Shown here: positions 53,732 through 62,218 of the stretch, in pieces
Layout of the letters: every line of letters starts with the position of its first letter
Position numbering within the stretch: position 1 is the first letter of the stretch
NCBI GenBank assembly: GCA_964387285.1
Contig: CAYLWO010000008.1
Coordinates: 1 to 64,000 of the forward strand
Length of the DNA: 64,000 nt
DNA from: Anaerohabitans sp964387285
GTDB lineage: Bacteria; Zhuqueibacterota; Zhuqueibacteria; Residuimicrobiales; Residuimicrobiaceae
Direction: 5' to 3'
Program-made: the position numbers and the translations under genes
Notes under the pieces: model-generated
Told to the model about the DNA's origin: nothing
The model's input: the letters and a program-made list of their open reading frames with translations, nothing else
The model's database searches: none

Positions 53732-55177
53732 ATGCGAAAAAAAATTCTCATCTGCCTTTTCGTTTTACTGACCGGCATCGGTTTTGCCCAGACCTGGCAA
53801 CCCAGCTGGGAATCATTGGACAAGCGTCCTACGCCGCAATGGTGGCTGGACGCCAAATTCGGCATCTTTATTCATTGGGGCGTTTATGCTGTGCCCTCTT
53901 TTTCCAAGGTGGGCGAGTATTCGGAATGGTACTGGCACAGTCTGGTGCAGAAAAAGCCCGACTATGTCAATTTTCATCTGAAAAATTACGGCCCTGGCTT
54001 TCAGTATGCCGATTTTGTGCCCATGTTTAAAGCTGAATTGTTCAATCCGGATCAGTGGGCGGATGTGTTTGAACGTTCCGGCGCCAGGTACATTGTACTC
54101 ACTTCCAAGCATCACGAAGGCTATACACTGTGGCAGAACGAGCAAGCCAATAAATCCTGGGGACGGCCCTGGAATGCGGTTGAAACCGGACCGCAACGCG
54201 ATCTGTTGGGTGATCTGACCAATTCTGTGCGCAAGACCAGCGTCAAGATGGGCATCTATTACTCGCTCTATGAGTGGTACAACCCCCTATACAAAACCAA
54301 TGTTGATGAGTTTGTCGACAAACACCTGTTTCCGCAGTTTAAGGATGTGGTGAGCAAATACGCGCCGTCGGTGATTTTTTCCGATGGCGAGTGGGATTAT
54401 CCCAGTAAAACCTGGCGCAGCGAAGAGTTGTTGAGCTGGTTGTTCAATGAATCCCCGTGCAAAGACGAAGTGGTGGTGGATGATCGCTGGGGCAAAGAAA
54501 CGCGGCACAAGCATGGCGGTTACTATACCACAGAGTACGGTTCCGGTTTGGCTGATGCTGCGCATCCCTGGGAAGAGTGCCGCGGCATTGCTTATTCGTT
54601 CGGTTACAGTCGTACGGAAAACGTCGGTGATTACCAAACGGCACAGTCGCTCATTCTCATGCTCATCGATATTGTCAGTCGCGGCGGCAATTTTTTGCTG
54701 GACATCGGACCAACAGCAGACGGACGCATTCCGGACATCATGCAGGAGCGGTTGCTGCAATTGGGCCAATGGCTCAAAGTAAACGGCGAGGCCATCTATG
54801 GCACGACCACCTGGAAGAAATCGTGTCAGTGGAGCAAGGGCAAAATCCAGGATGCCGAGCGCGGCGAGTATATGACCAAATATGATATCGTCGAATTGAC
54901 CGTAGCGCCCAAACCGGGCATGGCGGTCAAGCAGATATTTTTCACCCGCAAAGGCACAACCCTGTATGCGATCACCCCCGATTATCCGGGTGCTGAACTG
55001 ATGATCCAGGATGTGAAAACCACTTCTGCCACTACGGTGAAATTGCTGGGCATGGAAACTAATTTGAAATGGCGTGTCAAGGATGGCGGGTTTTTGGTAA
55101 CCATGCCCAATCTGATGACCAGTCCGTTGCGTCATCAACATGCTTTTGCGTTGCGCATCAGCAATATCGGCGAATAA
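53732..55177 (+). CDS. Secreted alpha-L-fucosidase (GH29)
   Basis: 481 aa from ATG 53732 (GGAG 7 bases upstream); the frame is open further back to 53567 but the upstream part is repeat-derived. Signal peptide MRKKILICLFVLLTGIGFA. GH29 hallmarks: WWLDAKFGIFIHWGVYAVPS, YIVLTSKHHEGYTLW, MGIYYSLYEWYNP, and the nucleophile in VIFSDGEWDYPS (Asp218), then NFLLDIGPTADGRI. It removes terminal L-fucose from glycans such as fucoidan oligomers, mucins or Lewis structures. It follows the beta-helix gene and has a small C-terminal domain (NLMTSPLRHQHAFALRI). Confidence 0.95.
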   Translation: MRKKILICLFVLLTGIGFAQTWQPSWESLDKRPTPQWWLDAKFGIFIHWGVYAVPSFSKVGEYSEWYWHSLVQKKPDYVNFHLKNYGPGFQYADFVPMFKAELFNPDQWADVFERSGARYIVLTSKHHEGYTLWQNEQANKSWGRPWNAVETGPQRDLLGDLTNSVRKTSVKMGIYYSLYEWYNPLYKTNVDEFVDKHLFPQFKDVVSKYAPSVIFSDGEWDYPSKTWRSEELLSWLFNESPCKDEVVVDDRWGKETRHKHGGYYTTEYGSGLADAAHPWEECRGIAYSFGYSRTENVGDYQTAQSLILMLIDIVSRGGNFLLDIGPTADGRIPDIMQERLLQLGQWLKVNGEAIYGTTTWKKSCQWSKGKIQDAERGEYMTKYDIVELTVAPKPGMAVKQIFFTRKGTTLYAITPDYPGAELMIQDVKTTSATTVKLLGMETNLKWRVKDGGFLVTMPNLMTSPLRHQHAFALRISNIGE

Positions 55178-55189
55178 ATCATGCAGAGG

Positions 55190-55402
55190 TTGCGCGAAGC
55201 GCTCAAACGTCGCTCCGCGACGTGCCTGATAGACATCTGTAGCCGTGGGTTGAAACCCACGGCTACCATCACATGGTCGCTCTGCGACCAGCCTGAACAG
55301 CAAGTTCTGTGGGAGTCAATGGTCGCGGAGCGACCATTGCCGGTAGCCGGGCGTTGCAACGCCAGGAAAGGAAAAAAGAGTAACCACGTCGCGGAGCGAC
55401 GT
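55190..55402. repeat. Cluster of palindromic repeats (GTCGCTCCGCGAC and GTAGCCGTGGGTT types)
   Basis: At least five hairpins in ~210 bases: ACGTCGCTCCGCGACGT (55207-55223), GTAGCCGTGGGTTGAAACCC (55240 on, pairing through ACGGCTAC), TGGTCGCTCTGCGACCA, ATGGTCGCGGAGCGACCAT (55319-55337) and CGTCGCGGAGCGACG. This composition matches a known class of cross-phylum intergenic repeats of unknown role. The region separates the fucosidase and the adaptor gene and encodes nothing credible. Confidence 0.75.
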
Positions 55403-55498
55403 ATGGAGGAAAATCCGAATCAGTACGCTTAATCCCCCTTGCTTGTAGGTTTTTTTTTGCTTAATTTGGTCAAATTGTATTTTCTACCGATTCTGACG

Positions 55499-56560
55499 AT
55501 GAACAATAAAAAAATCATCTCTACGCGTTATCTTGCCTATTCGCTGATCGGCCTGACCGCCATCCTGCTTATTGTTGTACCTTTTCGTATTCCGTATTCC
55601 ATCTCGACCACCGGCAAGCTTTTATCCGACCGTGAATGGATGATCGTGCGCTTGACAGACGGCAGCATTTCGTCGCAATTGATAAATCATGGTCTGAATA
55701 TAACAGAAGAGATCAAGGTCATCCAGGCGCAGCGCGGGGACGCCATGATTTTCAGGATGAATCCGCGCGCGCTGCAAAGCGAGCAGGTGAACATCGGCGA
55801 TAGTATGGCAGCGGTTATTTCTCCAGAACTGGAACAAAACATCATTCAATTACGGGGACAATTGGCGCAAGCGCGATCGTCTCTGCGGGTATCTGCTTCC
55901 GGTGAAAAACCGGCTCTTATCGCCGAGGCGCAAGAATTGGTGCGACAGACGCAGATTCAGGTTGAAGAGCAAGAGCGGGTGGTGAATCGGCTCAAGGAAT
56001 TATTAGATAAGAACCTGGTATCATCTCAGGAATATGAACGAGCGTACGCCAATTTGGGGGTTTTGAAAGTCAGTACGGCCATTGCCGAGGCGCGACTGAG
56101 CGCACTGCGGACCGGCGCCAAATCGGAACAGATGGCTTATATGCAATCGCAGATCACTGCATTGGAAAAGGAAATGGACGCCATCAGCCACAAAGCGGCC
56201 GGCTATGTGCTGCGCTCTCCCATTCGCGGCGTCCGCTTGCAGGCCAGCAGCATGGATACGTTGTTGACGGTCGTCGCACAGGATTCTTTTTTTGTGGCCA
56301 TGTTGGCGCCATGGCACGACCGCACGGCACTGCGCAAGGGCCTGACTGTCGAGTTGAAAAGTGCAGATGGCGTGAACGTTGCCTTTGCGCGCATTGCGCG
56401 TATCGATCAGACGTCGCAATATCTGAACAACGAACCGTTGTTTTGGATTACCGCTGCCGTGCAGTCCGCCTCCTGGTTGGAATCCGGCGCCCTGGTAAAC
56501 TGCACGATCCGCTGTCAGCCCATGACCAAACGGCAGATGATTCAACGGTTTTTGCGCTGA
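55499..56560 (+). CDS. Membrane-fusion/HlyD-like adaptor protein
   Basis: 353 aa from ATG 55499 (ribosome site weak; an upstream ATG at 55439 is less likely). One N-terminal transmembrane helix (YLAYSLIGLTAILLIVVPF), then a beta-barrel/lipoyl-type strand (STTGKLLSDREWMIVR), a long coiled-coil (about 130-235: QLRGQLAQARSSLRVSA, EAQELVRQTQIQVEEQERVV, SQITALEKEMDAIS) and returning barrel strands (GYVLRSPIRGVRLQ, FFVAMLAPW). This is the layout of periplasmic adaptors of efflux or type I export systems. No ABC, RND or TolC partner is adjacent. The next gene starts 3 bases later, so it belongs to the VTC-DUF4956 cassette. Confidence 0.82.
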   Translation: MNNKKIISTRYLAYSLIGLTAILLIVVPFRIPYSISTTGKLLSDREWMIVRLTDGSISSQLINHGLNITEEIKVIQAQRGDAMIFRMNPRALQSEQVNIGDSMAAVISPELEQNIIQLRGQLAQARSSLRVSASGEKPALIAEAQELVRQTQIQVEEQERVVNRLKELLDKNLVSSQEYERAYANLGVLKVSTAIAEARLSALRTGAKSEQMAYMQSQITALEKEMDAISHKAAGYVLRSPIRGVRLQASSMDTLLTVVAQDSFFVAMLAPWHDRTALRKGLTVELKSADGVNVAFARIARIDQTSQYLNNEPLFWITAAVQSASWLESGALVNCTIRCQPMTKRQMIQRFLR

Positions 56561-56563
56561 TCC

Positions 56564-57307
56564 ATGCTGCGAAATGAATACAAGTATCTGGTTCCGATGG
56601 AAAAACTGGATCATTTACGCCGCGCCATTGCTCCTTTTGTTGATACGGACCACTATGCTTTTGACCGCGCCGGACACCACTATACGGTGCGCAGCATCTA
56701 TTTCGACAGGCCCTCGCTGCCGTTTTATCATGAAAAACTCGCCGGCCTGGCGCAGCGTAAAAAGATACGCATTCGCGGCTATAATGCGCCGCAACCGGAT
56801 TCGCGCGTTTTCCTGGAGATCAAAAGAAAATACGGCGTTCATGTCGAAAAGCAGCGCGCACCGGTTCTTTTGCCAAATCTGCAAAAGCTTTTTGCCAGCC
56901 GGGAAATTGAGAAATGGGTCATCTGTCTGCCGGGATTTGAACACGCATTCTATGATGCACAGCGTTTTTTTTATAATGTGATCGCTTTGGGATTGCAACC
57001 GGTGGTGCTCATTGTCTATGAACGAGAAGCCTATTTCGGCAAATTCGACAATCGGCTCAGATTGACATTCGATAAAATGATCCGCTGCCGGCCCATGACG
57101 CGACTGGATATCTTTTGTCAGGAACGGTTGGAACCGGTTTTGGATCGTTATTTCGTATTTGAAATAAAATTTTTTCGCGGATTGCCGCACTGGCTTTCCA
57201 CCATTATTCGGGATATGAACCTGCGGCGGCAATCGGTTTCCAAATACGCCTATTGTCTCGAAAAAGTGAATCTCACAAGTCTTCTGCCGGTAAAACTCGT
57301 CAAGTAA
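56564..57307 (+). CDS. VTC-domain protein (polyphosphate-polymerase-like)
   Basis: 247 aa. Begins RNEYKYLVPMEKLDHLRRAI. VTC-tunnel motifs: YTVRSIYFDRPSLPFYHEKL, KKIRIRGYN, FLEIKRKYGVHVEKQRA, VVLIVYEREAYFGKF, RLTFDK and VFEIKFFRGLPHWL. The alternating basic and acidic residues line a triphosphate tunnel; in yeast Vtc4 this domain makes polyphosphate from ATP. Bacterial copies are almost always next to a DUF4956 membrane protein, as here. ATG 3 bases after the adaptor stop. No signal peptide: cytosolic, probably bound to the membrane partner. Catalytic activity is inferred only. Confidence 0.9.
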   Translation: MLRNEYKYLVPMEKLDHLRRAIAPFVDTDHYAFDRAGHHYTVRSIYFDRPSLPFYHEKLAGLAQRKKIRIRGYNAPQPDSRVFLEIKRKYGVHVEKQRAPVLLPNLQKLFASREIEKWVICLPGFEHAFYDAQRFFYNVIALGLQPVVLIVYEREAYFGKFDNRLRLTFDKMIRCRPMTRLDIFCQERLEPVLDRYFVFEIKFFRGLPHWLSTIIRDMNLRRQSVSKYAYCLEKVNLTSLLPVKLVK

Positions 57308-57321
57308 GGATATTTAAAAAG

Positions 57322-57996
57322 ATGGTGCATGAACTTTTATCTCTGCTATCCACCAACATCACCTTGGAACAGATCATTATTAATCTGTTTGTCGCTTTTA
57401 TGTGCGGCCTGACGATCGCCAAACTTTATTGCCGAACCTATCGCGGTCCCGGCTATACCGCCGGCTTTGTCAATGCCATTGTATATCTTGCCATGATCAC
57501 GGCGGTGGTTATTCTTGTCATCGGCAACAATCTGGCCAGAGCTTTCGGCCTGGTGGGCGCCATGTCCATTATTCGTTTTCGTACTGCGGTGAAGGATACA
57601 ACCGATATCGTATTTATCTTTTTCAGTCTGGCTGCAGGAATGGCCGCCGGCGTGGGATTTCACACTTTGGCTGTCAGTGCGACTCTGTTTATCAGTCTGG
57701 TCATTTTATTGCTAAATAAGGTCGGATTAGCCGCTCCGACCGGACGCAAATTCCTGCTGCAATTTAATTATAGTTCGAAGCATCCGGACAGCGCACCCTA
57801 TATTCCGCTTTTCAAAAATTATTGTCGACGCTACAAGCTGATTAATGTTAAAGCTGAAGAAGACGGCAGTCGTTTCGAACTCTCTTTTTATGTTGACCTG
57901 AAAAACGAATCCGGAGGCTATGAGCTTCTGCGAGAGCTGTCGCAATTGGACGGCGTTTCCCGCGCCAATATATACTTTGATGAAGAAACCTTTTAA
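57322..57996 (+). CDS. DUF4956-family membrane protein
   Basis: 224 aa from ATG 57322; the frame is open upstream but overlaps the VTC gene without a ribosome site, whereas AAGGA precedes 57322. Three or four transmembrane helices (IIINLFVAFMCGLTIAKLYC, FVNAIVYLAMITAVVILVIG, GMAAGVGFHTLAVSATLFI) with the family motif GLVGAMSIIRFRTAVKDTTD between them. A soluble C-terminal alpha/beta part (RKFLLQFNYSSK, LINVKAEEDGSRFELSFYVD) follows. The family is of unknown function and typically partners VTC proteins; it may be the channel or scaffold for the product. Confidence 0.9.
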   Translation: MVHELLSLLSTNITLEQIIINLFVAFMCGLTIAKLYCRTYRGPGYTAGFVNAIVYLAMITAVVILVIGNNLARAFGLVGAMSIIRFRTAVKDTTDIVFIFFSLAAGMAAGVGFHTLAVSATLFISLVILLLNKVGLAAPTGRKFLLQFNYSSKHPDSAPYIPLFKNYCRRYKLINVKAEEDGSRFELSFYVDLKNESGGYELLRELSQLDGVSRANIYFDEETF

Positions 57997-58009
57997 TCAG
58001 GAGATCACG

Positions 58010-58339
58010 ATGAATTCGGCCATGACCACTACCACTTTTACCTTGGAGGGATACCGCATTGTCCGGCAACTGGGCGTTGTTCGCGGCATTACGGTGCGTT
58101 CGCGATCCTTGTTTGGCACCATTGGCGGTTCGTTGCAAACCATAATCGGCGGCAACATTACCTTGTTCACCGAGCTGTGTGAAAAGACCCGCCTGGAGGC
58201 TTTTGATTGGATGGTGTCTCATGCCGAGCAAATGGGCGCCAATGCCATTATCGGCGTCCGCTATGATGCCAATGAAGTGATGAATGGCGTCACCGAGGTG
58301 CTTTGCTACGGGACGGCGGTGGTGGTGGAAAAAGAATGA
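58010..58339 (+). CDS. YbjQ/UPF0145 (DUF74) family protein
   Basis: 109 aa from ATG 58010 with AGGAG 7 bases upstream. Family motifs: GYRIVRQLGVVRGITVRSRS, GGNITLFTELCEKTRLEAFD, HAEQMGANAIIGVRYDANEV, EVLCYGTAVVV. It forms a pentameric dodecin-like ring in known structures; the function is unproven (once called heavy-metal-binding). It starts 13 bases after DUF4956, so it is the last gene of the cassette. Its final 50 bases overlap, antisense, the end of the GH2 gene. Confidence 0.9.
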   Translation: MNSAMTTTTFTLEGYRIVRQLGVVRGITVRSRSLFGTIGGSLQTIIGGNITLFTELCEKTRLEAFDWMVSHAEQMGANAIIGVRYDANEVMNGVTEVLCYGTAVVVEKE

Positions 58340-61300
58340 TTTTTTTACTTTCCGCCATAACGACCTCACTTGTACAATTCACCGGCTTGAAAAACACACG
58401 CAATTTCAGCGGTTGCGGCAGTGTGCGATAGGGGAGCAACGCAGCATGCGGCGTTTCGCCGACGCCGGTAACGGCTGCATCAATGTTAACGGTGATAAAC
58501 GGCGCGGGTAAGAGCTGAAACGGATAACGGCTGCGCGTCAACCGGTCCGTGGAAATATGCTGCGCACTAAAATTAAACGGCTTTTCAGGAACGATTAAAA
58601 GCCCAACGCCCGTGGAATCGCAAACCGCAGCCCAGCGCACATCGGTTTTATTGCCGTAATCCTGGGGCACAAGATAGGGGCTATACTGCTCCTGAACAGT
58701 TCCCCGGTACATACCGATTTTGGCCCCGGTCTTGCGATCCGGATAGGTTTCAAAGGGGCCCCGACCATACCAGCGCAACCGGTTCATCGAGTTCGGCAGT
58801 TCCATCTGTAAACCCATTTTGGGCAACCACTCCGGCTGTTTGCCCAGAGGCGTCATGGTGACGGTTGACAATAACACGCCATCGCCTGTTACCGTGTAAT
58901 CATATTCGACTTTGAATTTCGATTCCTGGTTGTGATTATTTAAAAACGCGGAAACGTGGATGACCGGTTCCTGATGCTTGGTGGAATTCAGGCTGACAGA
59001 GATGACTGTCTGCAGTAAACGATCCAATCCCTCCGCATACCATGGACGATCCATGCGTGGGCCCCAATCGTCGGTCTCATTAGCCAGAGGTGCGCGCCAT
59101 ACATTAACTGCAGGCCCTTTAATTAAATACTCTTTGTTCTGAAAAATCATCGACTGCCAACGACCGGTTGTTTTCTCAAAAGTATAACTGAAATTTGCGC
59201 CCTGTATGGTGATTGTTGTGCCGGTTTCTATCGCTTTAAGCGGCGGGCAAGTACGCTGCGTCGGGATAACAGGTTTGTTCAGGTGATCCAACTCGAATTG
59301 CGCAAAAGCCACTTCATGTCCTGCAGCCGCCCATCTGGTTGCCCGGGGCAGGGAAAAAGTTAACAGCAAACGATATTCTACTCCTGGTTCGCTATTGACC
59401 TGCTTGAAGGGAATGTGCACCATTTGACTGTCCCCCGGCGCTATTTGTAAAGCCAAAGCCCCTTTCTGTATGGTGACATCGTCTGCCTGCAGCTGCCAGG
59501 TCGTCGTCAGTTCGTTGAGGTTGGTGAATTGATAATGGTTGAAAATCCGTACGCGTCCTATTACAAGATCGTTCGGTTGCACTTTTACCGGTTGCGCTGA
59601 TTTTTTCAACTGATAGAGTTCCGGCTGAACCCTGCGATCAGGCCAGATCAGTCCGTAAGATCGGCCGCCGATGCCGAGGGAGTAGAACTCGCCTTGTTGC
59701 TGCATCTCCTCGAACGGCAGATAAAGCAGCGCGCCGTGGTCGCCGGCGTTCTTTATATCACGCAGCAATTCATCATGGCTCAGGGTGCGGTTGTATACCC
59801 TGACCTCATCGATAATAGCATTGCACAGATACCCATCATGTTCTTGTCCGTGTAATTCGCTGTTTTTACCGATAGCCAAGGGATAGGGCGATCGATTGAT
59901 CGCACCTTTATACATGCGTTCAGCGACTAGTTGACCATCGACGAATATTTGCATTTTTTCGCCGTCATAGCCTGCGGCCAGATGATGCCATTGATCAACC
60001 CAGTTTTGCGGAACAGGGGCTTTGAGGGAAATAAAATTCTTGTCAAAAATGTAAAACTCTAGCGAGTCCTGATGACATTGAAAAAGTGAGAATTGCCGAA
60101 TGCCCTTGGTGATGAATGTGCCATTGCCGTTCCAGCGTCGTGGAAACAGCCAGAGCTCTAAAAAGAGCGGCGTATTTTCCAAATCCAATCGCGGATCCTG
60201 ATAGGTCTCCACCCAATCATCATGTCCACTTAACGCCAGTCCCTGGCCAAAACGGCCGGCAGTGAATTGCGGCCGCCCCATAACCGCGGTGGGTATGCGG
60301 TTTTTGCTGTGATCCGGCGTCATAATAACCGGCGTGAGCAAACCCGGACTGGTCCAATCCCAGATGGCGCCGCCGCTCAGTCGTCGATACTTTCGAATGA
60401 GATGCCAGAATTCATCCAGCATGCCGAGACTGTTGCCGGTGGCGGCGACGTATTCGTCCATAAACGACGGCCGATTGTCCACTTGCGGCGGTTCCAGAGC
60501 CAGTATTTCCAGATCAGCCGGCAGAGGATAGCGCGGCCCAATGATGTCCTCAAAGGGCAGCGGCTCCTGATTGCCGCCATACAGCCAGGGACGCGTGGGA
60601 TCCATTTTCTTGCCCTGCTCGATGACGGCAGCGATGTTGGGGCCCGGCCCTGCCTCGTTGCCGGCGCTCCATATTACAACCGAGGGATGATTTTTATCAC
60701 GCTGGATGAGACGACGGCCGCGTTCCAAAAACACGTCGCGCCATAGCGGATCGCTGGAAAGAAATTCGGTGATGTGACACTCGTCGCCAACTTCGTCCAC
60801 GATATACATGCCCAGTTCATCCGCCAGATCAAGATACAAAGGTTCCGGCGGATAATGGGAGGTGCGCACGCAGTTGATGTTGAACTGTTTCATCAGGGTC
60901 AAATCTTTGAGAATGGTTTCCCGATCCATGGCGTGGCCCAGCACCGGATGCTGCATATGACTGTTGACGCCGTTAAATTTCACCGCCCGACCGTTGATAA
61001 GAATGGCGCGATCGCAAATCTCAATTTCGCGAAAGCCGAAGCGTTGCTGGGCGACCTGCAACAGCTTATTTTCATGATCGTGAAGAGAAAGAACGAGCTG
61101 ATACAAATAGGGTTTTTCCGCTGACCAGAGAAAAGGTCGGAGCACCTGCTGTGTAAACACTATTTTTTTTTCTGATTTTCCTGCGAGTTCCGCCAGGGAG
61201 AGAACAACAGGCTGATTAAACGCTGTCTTTTGGTCTGCGTCGTATAGACGGGCTTCCAGCAAAAGACCGGTGATGGGCTGCGGCTGAAAATTTGCCAGCA

Positions 61301-62063
61301 GACATTCGATCTGTAATTCGGCATCCTGATAGTTTGTTGTCAGATCGGTTTTGATGAAGCAATCGCGAATGCACGGCCGCGGCAGAGCGTATAAAATGAC
61401 ATCGCGAAAAATGCCCGACAAGCGCCACATGTCCTGATCTTCGAGATAACTGCCGTCTGACCATTGGTGCACACGCACAGCCAGCGTGTTCTCACCAGCT
61501 CGAACATGGCCGGTAACGTCATACTCCGCAGGCTCCATGCCGCCTTCGTTATAGCCGACCTCGCGACCATTGATCCAGACCGTTGAGGCGGAATGCACGC
61601 CGTAAAAAAGCAGAAAAATCTCCCGTCCCAGCCAGTTCTCCGGAATTTGAAAGGTACGGCGATAACATCCGACCGGCGAATCGTTTTTCGGCACACGCGG
61701 CGGATCAGCCGGAAAGGGATGGCGCACATTGCGAAATTTGGCATGGCCGAATCCCTGGGTTTGCCAGTTGCCCGGCACCGTAATGTCCGGCCAATCGATG
61801 ACGGAATAACCCGGCAGATAAAAATCATCGGGCGATTGTTCCACAACCTCGGTCCAATAAATTTTCCACACGCCGTTGAGCGACTGTTGCCACGGTGAAA
61901 GCGCTGGATCATTGCGCAAAGCGTCTGCGATAGAACCATAGGGAACGAGCGGGACATGGGTTGCTAATTGATTGCGTTCAAATACCGCCGGATTTTCCCA
62001 GTCAGGCAGCTGGGCCCATGCACGGGCCAGCAACAGTAAAAGAAAGAATTTACGCAGCATCAT
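58290..62063 (-). CDS. Giant secreted GH2 beta-galactosidase with inserted LamG domain
   Basis: 1257 aa; AAGGA upstream of the ATG; signal peptide MMLRKFFLLLLLARAWAQ. LacZ-type layout: sugar-binding domain (ITVPGNWQTQGFGHAKFRNV, RLSGIFRDVILYA), Ig-like domain, TIM barrel with GVNSHMQHPVLGHAMDRE, acid/base Glu470 in VVIWSAGNEAGPG and nucleophile Glu537 in PSFMDEYVAAT, GGAIWDWTSPGL. About residues 591-775 are a LamG/concanavalin-like insert (GLALSGHDDWVE, LFLELWLFPRRW, MQIFVDGQLVAERMY, CNAIIDEVRVYNRTLSHDEL). The barrel-exit strand then resumes (GLIWPDRRVQPELYQLKK), followed by the Bgal_small domain (RLRWYGRGPFETYPDRKTGA). The C-terminal tail FPPPPPSRSKAPR is antisense to the YbjQ gene end and looks like a lost stop codon. 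Confidence 0.92.
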   Translation of the reverse strand: MMLRKFFLLLLLARAWAQLPDWENPAVFERNQLATHVPLVPYGSIADALRNDPALSPWQQSLNGVWKIYWTEVVEQSPDDFYLPGYSVIDWPDITVPGNWQTQGFGHAKFRNVRHPFPADPPRVPKNDSPVGCYRRTFQIPENWLGREIFLLFYGVHSASTVWINGREVGYNEGGMEPAEYDVTGHVRAGENTLAVRVHQWSDGSYLEDQDMWRLSGIFRDVILYALPRPCIRDCFIKTDLTTNYQDAELQIECLLANFQPQPITGLLLEARLYDADQKTAFNQPVVLSLAELAGKSEKKIVFTQQVLRPFLWSAEKPYLYQLVLSLHDHENKLLQVAQQRFGFREIEICDRAILINGRAVKFNGVNSHMQHPVLGHAMDRETILKDLTLMKQFNINCVRTSHYPPEPLYLDLADELGMYIVDEVGDECHITEFLSSDPLWRDVFLERGRRLIQRDKNHPSVVIWSAGNEAGPGPNIAAVIEQGKKMDPTRPWLYGGNQEPLPFEDIIGPRYPLPADLEILALEPPQVDNRPSFMDEYVAATGNSLGMLDEFWHLIRKYRRLSGGAIWDWTSPGLLTPVIMTPDHSKNRIPTAVMGRPQFTAGRFGQGLALSGHDDWVETYQDPRLDLENTPLFLELWLFPRRWNGNGTFITKGIRQFSLFQCHQDSLEFYIFDKNFISLKAPVPQNWVDQWHHLAAGYDGEKMQIFVDGQLVAERMYKGAINRSPYPLAIGKNSELHGQEHDGYLCNAIIDEVRVYNRTLSHDELLRDIKNAGDHGALLYLPFEEMQQQGEFYSLGIGGRSYGLIWPDRRVQPELYQLKKSAQPVKVQPNDLVIGRVRIFNHYQFTNLNELTTTWQLQADDVTIQKGALALQIAPGDSQMVHIPFKQVNSEPGVEYRLLLTFSLPRATRWAAAGHEVAFAQFELDHLNKPVIPTQRTCPPLKAIETGTTITIQGANFSYTFEKTTGRWQSMIFQNKEYLIKGPAVNVWRAPLANETDDWGPRMDRPWYAEGLDRLLQTVISVSLNSTKHQEPVIHVSAFLNNHNQESKFKVEYDYTVTGDGVLLSTVTMTPLGKQPEWLPKMGLQMELPNSMNRLRWYGRGPFETYPDRKTGAKIGMYRGTVQEQYSPYLVPQDYGNKTDVRWAAVCDSTGVGLLIVPEKPFNFSAQHISTDRLTRSRYPFQLLPAPFITVNIDAAVTGVGETPHAALLPYRTLPQPLKLRVFFKPVNCTSEVVMAESKKIILFPPPPPSRSKAPR

Positions 62064-62218
62064 GTCCCATTTCCTTTTTCAAATGAAAAAAAGAACGTGT
62101 GTGGAACGGACTTTGTTTTATGATACAAAACTTTACCGCAAAAGACAAGCATAATGGTAAATCATCTTGCATCTTTATATTGGATTTTGTATTCTTTATT
62201 CTATTCGGAGAAATCAGT

